Assembly: GCF_027744825.2 (NCBI RefSeq)
Contig: NC_071334.1
Span: forward strand, 8,192,437 to 8,256,436
Length of the DNA stretch: 64,000 nt
Direction of reading: 5' to 3'
Source of the DNA: Synchiropus splendidus
Lineage: Eukaryota > Chordata > Actinopteri > Syngnathiformes > Callionymidae
A program made the translations under genes and the position numbers. Numbering within the stretch: the stretch's first letter is position 1; every line of letters starts with the position of its first letter. Positions 56,901-64,000 of this stretch are shown piece by piece. The notes below the pieces were generated by a model. That model was not told the DNA's origin. It saw nothing but the letters and a program-made list of their open reading frames with translations, and did not search any database.

Positions 56901-58807
56901 GTAAGAACTTCAGACTCCGTGTATCAGTTTTTGGGTGACTGTGGTCAGTGTTACGAGTATTTCTGTGTTTTCCACAAGGTTTTCCTCTGGGAACTCCGGT
57001 TCCCTACAACATTCCAAAAACATACAGAGGTTAACTGATGCGTCTAAAGTGTCTGTACATGTGTGAGTGGTTTTCTGGCTGCAGATATTTGATGAGTCAG
57101 TGAGAAAGCGTGCGATTGTAATGTCGTCCTTCAGGGCACCTCACGCAGAATCACAAAGGTGCGACTGCAGTTACACATTAATCACTCTGACATCTTTCTG
57201 ACGGCAGGAAACCAGTCCCCAGTGGTCACCACCTCAGACAGGCAGCTTGAAGATCTAACAGTTGCAGAGCTTCGCGACGACACCTCGCACACTCCAACGT
57301 AAGCCCAATTTTATCAGAGGAGAATCCGAGGAGAATCCAAGAAGTTCCTCTTTCTCTTATCGGAACACACGGATGAATGCAAAGTTCAAATCCTGGTCAA
57401 GTTCTCCAGTGATTTGTGTAAATCCTTTCACTGGACTAGAGCACCTTGACAATGTTGCTCAGAGTCACCCAGATGAACGGTTCAAGTTCAACTCTTAAAA
57501 TGCTGGTGTATCACAGCCAAAATATGCGGTGGAAAACCCATATTCCGTCTTGGAGTTGTGTGGTTGGACTGAAATCAAACTACTGTGTCTCTACAGATTC
57601 AAAAGCAGGGATGAATCTTCCCGTTTGTCTCTCCGTCGCCTTTTCTCCAACGTCACCATAAGCAGAAAGCGGAGCAACAGCTTGGACCACCTGACTTCCC
57701 CACGTCGGTCCTCTTCACCCAACTGCAAAGAAAAAGCAAAGCCCAAGAAGATGCAGTCTCTTGAAGCTGAAGCGGCATTAGTGGGATCTGCCACCCGGAG
57801 TGGCATGAAGTCTCCTCCTTTGCTGAAGAAGTCACCATCTCTCCAGTCACTCACTGTGGTAAGACAGACAGCCTTCGATGGGATCTTCGATGGGTTAATC
57901 CGTCTCTTCAACAGGGGTCGCCATTCTTGCAGTTGAGGAAGTCCTTGTCGGTTCAGAGCTTTGGATCACAGCAATGGAGGAAGAAGGATCGGTCTGAGAA
58001 CTACAAACCAGCGACAGAATGGTAACGTACAGAAAATATTGTGTAAACCACAAGAACTTCTACCTTATACTTAGGAATCTTCCTGTATTTGACGTGAAAA
58101 TTCAGCAACCCTTATTAACGCAACGCATTTTATTTCTGAACGAACTATGAATCTACCTCACTCATTTTAAGGTCAGATATAACCTGTAAAAAACGTACAG
58201 GAGCCTGTGCTTATACAGCAAACTCTCCAAGAACTGCTGCAGGAGTGCGCATTAAGCGATGTTCGGGTGAAGTGCCCCTTGTTTTTGTGGCATGAAGGAT
58301 AGCAACCCGTGCACAGGTGCATCATGGATAGTTTTGCAACACATGCTGTGGTATCTTCTCAGCATCCTGCAACGATGTCTGAGCGTGGATGATGTGGGTC
58401 AGCCCAGTTCAATGCGCTCAGTCGGCCGTGTTCTACAAGTCTGCTCTGACGGGACGTTTCTGATCGAGCTCTGTCGAGCTTCCCATGAAAAGTTTGGCTT
58501 CATCATCAGCAGAGGAAGAGGACGGCCTGACTCAGGTAGTGGAGTCCACTCCACCGCCACAAACATGGCTTTGTGGATGCGTATGACAGGTTGCGCATTT
58601 CTCTGTGCAGGTGTTTACGTGGAGGACATGGTGGACACCAGCACGGAGAAGCTGTACGCCGGTCTGCTGTCAGTTGGGGACGAAATTGTGGAGGTGAACG
58701 GAGAGAAAGTGGCCTGCCTCAGTCTGGACGAAGTCACCCATCTGATGACCCAGAACATTACCACCACAGTTCGTGTGCTTCGGCACTGGAAACCGCCATC
58801 ACGGTGA
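53667..58807 (+). CDS. PDZ-domain protein, possibly KIAA1614-like (eight coding exons)
   Basis: Exons: 53667-53965, 54318-54440, 56161-56900, 57208-57298, 57597-57858, 57915-58021, 58363-58535, 58611-58807. The 1992 coding bases join in frame to 663 residues plus TGA. Residues 1-100 are Ser/Asp/Glu-rich and acidic. A short basic block (CEFRARMKRRCVPLRADHNL) lies near residue 120. Residues 141-418 are hydrophilic and Arg/Ser-rich, including KPDLNLYIEGRAVNDAGRL and a CNTC pair. RLSLRRLFSNVTISRKRSNS and FLQLRKSLSVQSFG lie near 425-525. A C-terminal PDZ domain spans about 564-655, with KFGF as the carboxylate loop and LLSVGDEIVEVNGEKV as the core. No signal peptide or membrane segment: probably a cytoplasmic scaffold. 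The layout recalls the poorly known KIAA1614 group, but I cannot confirm that, so no symbol is given. Confidence 0.85.
54318..54440 (+). CDS. PDZ gene coding exon 2
   Basis: Residues 100-140 and two bases of 141: VFVSSQLPRQQQQCEFRARM then KRRCVPLRADHNLLTPAAQT. TTCCAG acceptor, GTGAGT donor. Confidence 0.85.
54490..54689 (-). repeat. TIR repeat GTGGGGACC/GGTCCTCAC, inverted copy
   Basis: The plus strand shows TATCCTAGTGAGGACTGTCA, CCCTTCCCCAGCCTCTCACT and AAAATGTCCACACT, the reverse complement of the family. It lies in intron 3 of the PDZ gene, opposite in orientation to the 52.6 and 53.3 kb copies. Confidence 0.75.
54690..56160. other. PDZ gene intron 3 (rest)
   Basis: After a CAGA-repeat patch (54715-54730), no exon or confidently named repeat was recognised. 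The 55440-56000 part has a repeat-like texture but no frame I could assign. Confidence 0.5.
56161..56900 (+). CDS. PDZ gene coding exon 3 (largest)
   Basis: A 740-base exon encoding residues 141-387 and one base of 388. CAACAG acceptor, GTAAGA donor. The frame stays open upstream into the intron to 56048, but that part lacks a splice partner and is not coding. Confidence 0.88.
56945..57065 (-). mobile_element. L2-like fragment
   Basis: TTCCCTACAACATTCCAAAA then ACATACAGAGGTTAACTGATG and GTGTGAGTGG, the inverted tail block of fish L2-like elements. It lies in PDZ-gene intron 4. Confidence 0.5.
57208..57298 (+). CDS. PDZ gene coding exon 4
   Basis: Residues 388-417 and two bases of 418: GNQSPVVTTSDRQLEDLTVA then ELRDDTSHTP. 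GGCAG acceptor, GTAAGC donor. Confidence 0.82.
57597..57858 (+). CDS. PDZ gene coding exon 5
   Basis: Residues 418-505, basic and serine-rich, with LRRLFSNVTISRKRSNSLDH then LLKKSPSLQSLTV. CTACAG acceptor, GTAAGA donor, phase 0 at the end. The repeated K/R-x-x-S-x-x-L spacing suggests basophilic kinase or 14-3-3 sites (inference). Confidence 0.85.
57915..58021 (+). CDS. PDZ gene coding exon 6
   Basis: Residues 506-540 and two bases of 541: GSPFLQLRKSLSVQSFGSQQ then WRKKDRSENYKPATE. CAACAG acceptor, GTAACG donor. The intron before it is only 56 bases. Confidence 0.8.
58363..58535 (+). CDS. PDZ gene coding exon 7 (PDZ N-terminal half)
   Basis: Residues 541-598 and one base of 599, ending ASHEKFGFIISRGRGRPDS. 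The TTCTCAG acceptor is the best in-frame choice; an acceptor 21 bases later (TCTGAG) is also in frame. The GTAGTG donor splits Gly599 inside the PDZ domain. Confidence 0.78.
58611..58807 (+). CDS. PDZ gene coding exon 8 with stop
   Basis: Residues 599-663 and TGA: GVYVEDMVDTSTEKLYAGLL, SVGDEIVEVNGEKVACLSLD, EVTHLMTQNITTTVRVLRHW. GTGCAG acceptor. The PDZ domain ends eight or so residues before the C-terminus. Confidence 0.9.
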
Positions 58808-61191
58808 CCAGAACTCAAGTGTGCCAAATTGACCTCAACCTAACTACAGCGCTGCTAAAGATTAATCTGAGAAACTGGACCAAGAAATCTCCACACCGAC
58901 GTTGCAAGGCCTTTGCTTTAGATTTCAATCCCCAAACTGCTACTTAAAAAATACTACTGAAGTCACTCGACGAAAATGCACTGCTCAGGCTACTACTACT
59001 GCTGTCTAACCCGGATACACAAAGATTTACTTCTGCATTTCAATAAATGATAAAGTCAAAACTAAAGAATATTAGCTTAGAGCCAGAGCCAGAGCTAGCT
59101 AGCTAGCAATTACTGTTTGTAGCCCAATACAATTGCATTGGCAATGTGGTTCAAACTAGTCACGTTGAATGAATATATTTGGTCATATTAATGCATTAAA
59201 CTTGACAGTAACATACTTTAAAAGGTATGTAACAACAAAACAGCTACAATCGTCCTTGTCTTTAGAAAACCACATTGCTGCTAACGCTAGCTGCCGAGGA
59301 ACACACAGCTTATGCCTGACGTGATATATAAAAAAGGCTGCTAACTATAGGTAACAACTACGCTTCAGCAAGTGATGGTGCTTTAGCCATTTCTTCGGTC
59401 ACATACTTTTTGTTTCGGCAGGTCCAACTCAGTTTTTTTTTCAGTTTATCAAGTGAAACATAGTAACATACACAGCGAAAGGAGCGCCATCCCATGGTTA
59501 ACCTCAACCTCCACCTTTCTTTAAAGTGGCCCTCTGTCCACGGCGTCAGGATATGCCGATGGGAACGGACCAAAGAAGTGAAGCACATTGGTTAAAATTC
59601 CTGTCCATTTAATATTTGATCATCGGTGGCACTGTCATGGCAGATTAGGCGAGGCAGAGTAGCAGATGACAGATTATCACGAGCTCACCGTTGCAATTTA
59701 ATCAGATTAACGCCTCGCAAAGTGGATGAAACATTCAATGCATTTGTGCCAGACCCAACTCGAACTCACGCACGGTGGAGATGAAGACAGAAGATCGCAC
59801 CTCGCGGTGCGGCCTGGTCCCTCGAGTGTGTTCCATTGTTTTGAAGGCAGCGACGAAGTGTTAAAAAATATTCTGCAGTATTTGTATGCAAGTCATGTGT
59901 CAACAAGATCTCCATTTTATTTATGAATTAAAACATGTTTCAAATGACCTTCACATGAGTGGGCTATGTGTCAATGTAAGTTAAGGCACATCGCATATAC
60001 CGTCCGTCCTTTGCCGTCACTGAGGTCACGGCAGCCACCCAAGTCGACAGCCTCAGACATTCCTCTCATGATGCTGGGCGCAGGCAGGGAAACCACCTCA
60101 CCCTGCAGTACACACAGCTGCGGTACGGGAGGGAACAAGTGGGGATAGAAGGAGTGTAACTAGATCTGCTTTGCATTTCACCTACTGACCACTGAGGCAG
60201 GAGTGGAACCCTCAGTGTTCCGAAGAAAACATGGAAATGGTTTCACTCTCATTGACTGGAGTTGAGGTGTCTCAGCTGTGAGACTGTCCGCTTCAGCAGA
60301 GTGCCAGAATAAGGAAATAAAAGTGGGAATGGCACTCTTTGGAGCCAATGTAAAAGGAAATAAGGGTTTATTGATGAAGTCACAGTTGAGGCAGCGAGAA
60401 TCTATAAATTGAGAAGAAAGGTGAACTTAGGTTCCGAGTACTGAGCAGTGGTTTCTTCAGTGCTTGTTTGTTATCATATAAGCGTCACAGGCCCAGTACG
60501 TGTTTGACCCAGGTCAGGCACTTGTGCAATATTCAACATAAAAGAGTCAGATGACTACAGTCTTTAATCTGACAGGCCTGTGGGCGACAGGCTCCGCTCG
60601 CAGAGCAGATAAAGAACACAAGCTTGTCTGACGCTTGGATCAGATGAATGTGACCGACTGAACTGGTGAAATGGAAAGAATTTGTGGTCACTTCAAGGTG
60701 TCGTGGCTGACATTATCATCTACTGCGACACACGGACGCGCCGTCGCTCATGCTTCACCTGTGTGAACTGACCCGCTGGAGTTCTTGCAGCTCTCGACAT
60801 CATTTACCGCTTTTAGAAAAAGAGGCTATTCTCACTTGTTTTTACGGAATTGATCTCAGACGCTTTTGATTTCTAAACCTGCACAGAACACTGCATTTCC
60901 TCATTACATTTCCTGTCAAACAAACTTTTTGCAAACACAAAATATGATTGTTATCGAGGGTTACATGATGCATGTGGCGAGTGACGAAAAGTGGATGTAA
61001 AGTGTTCAACAAAAACGTTCAACAACTAGAACGTCCCTATTTTTTGTGAGTCACTCGAGCAGGTTCCAAATTCGACCGCATTTTCCATGTCACACTCCCA
61101 ACCACAAAACAGCAGCGGCGCGGTGACATCACTCAAAGCACTTTGTGTGTGTGTGGCGAAGAAGAAAACTCAGTTTTTCAGAATGTTGCCA
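58808..61191. other. convergent intergenic region
   Basis: Between the 3' ends of the PDZ and Ig genes. Apart from both poly(A) signals, it contains a short CAGAGC/CTAG patch (59080-59106) and no recognised gene, RNA or transposon. Confidence 0.5.
59042..59047 (+). other. poly(A) signal of the PDZ gene
   Basis: AATAAA 235 bases after the TGA, giving a short 3' UTR. Confidence 0.6.
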
Positions 61192-61197
61192 TTTATT
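61192..61197 (-). other. poly(A) signal of the Ig-domain gene
   Basis: AATAAA on the minus strand, 65 bases after the TGA. Confidence 0.6.
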
Positions 61198-61261
61198 AAC
61201 ATCAAAGAGCAAAAGCGAGTCGACGCTGTGATTCATCACTGAACTGGATCATATCCGCGGC

Positions 61262-62584
61262 TCAAACCGGAGTTTCTAGCTGCCGATCTGCCGAGGCTGG
61301 GGACAGATGGGACATCTCCACTTGCTCCACAGGTACTGGGAGCCGCTCTCTACTCCTGCTGATCCAGACCGCGACCACGACAACAGCAGCACACATCACC
61401 ATGACCGCAACACTGACCAGCACAGACCTCACTAGATGGAGATCAAGCTCTGCTTCTCTGAACATCACCAGGCTCTTAGATCTGAACACACAGAGACGAT
61501 CTTTCAAGATCACACACCAGAACTCTCCACTGTCCTCCAGAGAGACGTTGGAGATCACCAGGCTCAGATCAGAGAGATGGATGTTTTGTTGTTGCTGAAA
61601 CTCATGCACACGCGAGACTCTTCCTTCAGTTTGGTTGGACCTCATGAACCAGTGAACACTGTATGTCTGTTTCCTGTCGCCACACTGAAGAGTCACGTTT
61701 TCTCCCACAGTGAAGGACACGACGGCAGGAGGGTCGGACTCGGGACACACCAGCAGCTCGTAAAACTCACGAGAGACATCCGAGTATTCGCAGTTGTAGT
61801 CACCCGTGTGGCTCAGCGTGAGTGATGGAATCATCAGTGTGTAGTTGTGACTCTCAACTTCATCCTCCGGCAGTGAGTTCAGCATGGTCCACACGTGTGT
61901 TTGGTTTCCACTGGTGGCAGAACAGTTCAGCGCCAGACTCTCTCCCACAGAGCGGAGGATTATCTCAGGTGGGACATGGACAGTGAACCGTCTCAGCAAG
62001 TCGCACCTCTGATGGCTCCTCTCCAGACAGTAGTAGTTGATGGATCCAAGGGGTCTGTCGACGGTGACCAGAAGAGAAGACTGGTTCTTCACCAGCTGCA
62101 GTTTGTACACAGATGATGTTTCATTGTCGATTAATGCCAATTCCCTGTTTCCGGTTCTGTGGTTCCTGAACGGTGAGGCCCACTGGACACTCCGGTTTGG
62201 TCCCGCGCCTTCACAAGTCAGCTCCACGGTCTGTCCAACTTCTGGGTAGGAACTCTGGTCTGTCATCTTCCGGTCGTCACAGACAAGGAGAGTGGAGTTC
62301 CTCTCGTGCGTCAGCTTGCCCTGGGTCCAGCACTCCTCCTGGTACTGACCCGAGTCTGAAGCCTTCAGGCTGGATACCTTATAAGACACCTCCCTCCCGA
62401 GGCCAGAGTCATGAGGCGCCGAAGAGTTCCACAGGAGCTCCTTCTCCTCACTGGTCCACCTTGAGACGGAGCAGAAGTCGGCTGCTTGGTCCAGGATGAA
62501 TTTACGAGGACCTCCAGCTCTCTGGATGACTACAGCGTGGATGTTGGAGGAGAGTGCCACCAGCAGCAGCACCTCTGCGGCCAT
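61262..62584 (-). CDS. intronless four-Ig-domain type I membrane protein
   Basis: An uninterrupted 440-codon frame. The start chosen is MAAEVLLLVALSSNIHA (62584), which opens a signal peptide; an in-frame ATG at 62704 would add 40 hydrophilic residues. Four Ig-like domains have cysteine pairs at about 38/85, 124/186, 221/265 and 301/357. Core tryptophans lie near 52, 135, 232 and 312, and D-x-G-x-Y/F-x-C motifs (DSGQYQEEC, TGDYNC, DSGEFWC) occur in domains 1, 3 and 4. Extra cysteines sit at or near domain ends (102, 194, 280, 365). About ten N-glycosylation sequons are present. A membrane span (about 386-407, no charged residue) precedes a 33-residue tail without tyrosine, so no ITIM or ITAM. 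Probably a surface receptor or adhesion molecule. I do not recognise a named orthologue. Lack of introns is unusual for the superfamily. Confidence 0.88.
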   Translation of the reverse strand: MAAEVLLLVALSSNIHAVVIQRAGGPRKFILDQAADFCSVSRWTSEEKELLWNSSAPHDSGLGREVSYKVSSLKASDSGQYQEECWTQGKLTHERNSTLLVCDDRKMTDQSSYPEVGQTVELTCEGAGPNRSVQWASPFRNHRTGNRELALIDNETSSVYKLQLVKNQSSLLVTVDRPLGSINYYCLERSHQRCDLLRRFTVHVPPEIILRSVGESLALNCSATSGNQTHVWTMLNSLPEDEVESHNYTLMIPSLTLSHTGDYNCEYSDVSREFYELLVCPESDPPAVVSFTVGENVTLQCGDRKQTYSVHWFMRSNQTEGRVSRVHEFQQQQNIHLSDLSLVISNVSLEDSGEFWCVILKDRLCVFRSKSLVMFREAELDLHLVRSVLVSVAVMVMCAAVVVVAVWISRSRERLPVPVEQVEMSHLSPASADRQLETPV

Positions 62585-63628
62585 GTCTTTGTCTGTGCGT
62601 GTGAACTCTGACTGATGCTTTATGATCTCACACTCAGCACCAGCAGCAGCTCCTGGCCCACGATTCGTGGAACTGGAGGAGTTCAGCAGGAGGACAGTCT
62701 GCACGCTGCTTCCTCTGAGCTTGATCAGATATGAAGCCTCGTAGTTCCTGGACTAATATGAGTCGATCAAAGGCTCTTACAAAATTGCTGACCCCAACAA
62801 GTTGAAAAAGTAAAATATTTCTACTCATGCTTGTCAGTCCTGTATCAGAGTTACAGACCAACATGAGACCAGAGACCCACAGACCACGCGTTGATCTGTC
62901 AATGCAAACCTATTCAATTCAATTCACACGTCTCCTCTTCATTCCTGCAAAAATCTGTTTTATTTTTCCCCAAATAAAACCCTGATCATTTTCAGCAGTA
63001 CAGAAAATTCAATCACTTATGAACGCTCCTGAACGCGCCATCCGCAGAGATCTAAGATGTGTATCTCAGCGCTTCGCCCGCAGTGAAGAAATCCAGCAAA
63101 AAACGTCAAGTTATATTTGACTTACAAACGTAGTAAGTCTGTCGCAGATGCTTTCAAAGAAGCTCCACGACTCCTTACACCCTTTCGCTTTGAGTTACAG
63201 TCAAAAAATTTATTATTATGAAATAATATATATTAGATTTCATAGATCAGAATGATCTAACATTTACTACAGACCAAAGTATGGCCTTTATTTATCTGTC
63301 CTGAAGTCAAATCATTAACTGTGAAAAATATATTTCACTTTTTTCCAGTATCGCTCAATACAAATTGAATTATGAACATAATTTGTTTGTTATTCATTGG
63401 TCTTTGAAAATATGGACCTAAAATATTTAGTGAGTGTATTTTTGTGTTTCTCACCGGGTAATTACAAACTATTTACATTAAAACTCTAACATTAATTAGA
63501 ATGTTTCCATGAGCAATGCTCATTTTAAAATTAATTTTGTCGACAAAAGGTAAGTACCAAAAATAATGAAATGGCTTTATATTATTATTTACATGTTTTA
63601 CCCATAATTCTGAAGATAAGATATATAA

Positions 63629-63629
<1 letters not shown>
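62585..63629. other. upstream region of the Ig-domain gene
   Basis: Holds the 5' UTR and promoter of the Ig gene, not resolvable by eye; a 5' UTR intron is possible. From about 62930 it is A/T-rich, with no recognised gene or repeat. Confidence 0.4.

Positions 63630-63702
<73 letters not shown>
63630..63702. repeat. (TA)36 microsatellite
   Basis: About 73 bases of TA, directly abutting a perfect hairpin. Confidence 0.97.
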
Positions 63703-63705
<3 letters not shown>

Positions 63706-63732
63706 TACATTATATATGTATAATGTAATTTA
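63701..63732. repeat. perfect 14-bp inverted repeat, 4-base loop
   Basis: Arms TAAATTACATTATA (63701-63714) and TATAATGTAATTTA (63719-63732), loop TATG. It is immediately next to the TA repeat. Confidence 0.97.
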
Positions 63733-64000
63733 CTAACAAATATCATTTCCGACCCCAGATCTAACACCATCAAAACGAGAAACCACGGGGCCCCAGTGGC
63801 ATCTTACGGGATTCTCTCTTGGCGTGTTACACTGCAGTGTCCAGTCCTGGACGCAGAGGGTCGACAGTGAGCTGCTACACACGTTCTCGGTGAACGTCTG
63901 AGCCAAGCTGTGGTGAGGCCACTGCACACAGTGTTGGTGACCTGGCCCCTCAGTCACAAGAGTGAAAACATGTGCACACAACTGTACACATGCAAAGACA
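63733..64000. other. right edge, unassigned
   Basis: GC-richer than the preceding kilobase. An 82-codon minus-strand frame (63981-63733) spans it and includes CVQWPHHSLAQTF and DWTLQCNTP. It resembles no family I can name and has no convincing splice context, so no gene is called. Confidence 0.3.

Noticed and set aside
62585..62704. 40-residue N-terminal extension of the Ig protein
   Set aside because: It is hydrophilic and would bury the signal peptide; the ATG at 62584 gives a normal secreted start.

Overview
This is nuclear DNA from a vertebrate, most likely a ray-finned (teleost) fish. The evidence is spliced genes with GT/AG introns, fish-type repeat debris (Rex1-like and RTE-like LINE remnants, L2-like 3' ends, hAT- and Tigger-like MITEs), long CA, TA and CT microsatellites, and protein sequences that match vertebrate families. 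There is no sign of bacterial or viral gene organisation. The species cannot be named from the sequence.

Three protein-coding genes can be supported. (1) wdr18 runs on the minus strand from 47509 down to 831. Ten coding exons join in frame to 429 residues. Seven introns are short to moderate, but three are very large (24.2, 11.4 and 7.0 kb), so this one housekeeping gene fills about three quarters of the window. (2) A PDZ-domain gene of uncertain name runs on the plus strand, with a probable noncoding first exon ending at 50751 and eight coding exons from 53667 to 58807. They join in frame to 663 residues: a serine-rich N-terminus, several short conserved-looking basic blocks, and one C-terminal PDZ domain. 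It may belong to the KIAA1614 group. (3) An intronless gene on the minus strand (62584-61262) encodes a 440-residue type I membrane protein with four Ig-like domains and a short tail without tyrosine.

Layout. 1-830 is 3' flank of wdr18, with a possible last exon of a plus-strand neighbour. 831-47509 is wdr18; its big introns hold MITEs, LINE remnants, foldback hairpins, an 85-unit CA microsatellite, a purine-rich tract, and several GC- and homeobox-site-rich islands that could be regulatory. 47510-50690 is the intergenic space between the divergent wdr18 and PDZ genes; it contains an RTE-like LINE remnant and a CTGT-rich low-complexity tract. 50690-58807 is the PDZ gene, whose introns hold four of the six copies of a TIR-bearing repeat seen in the window. 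58808-61191 is a convergent intergenic space with the poly(A) signals of the PDZ and Ig genes. 62585-64000 is the upstream region of the Ig gene and ends in a long TA repeat joined to a perfect hairpin.

The three genes do not obviously act in one pathway. WDR18 belongs to the nucleolar rixosome (PELP1-TEX10-WDR18-LAS1L-SENP3), the PDZ protein looks like a cytoplasmic scaffold, and the Ig protein looks like a cell-surface receptor or adhesion molecule. The items most worth following up are the intronless four-Ig receptor, the unnamed PDZ protein, the 191-bp foldback and the perfect 20-bp hairpin in wdr18 intron 4, and the candidate regulatory islands in the giant introns.
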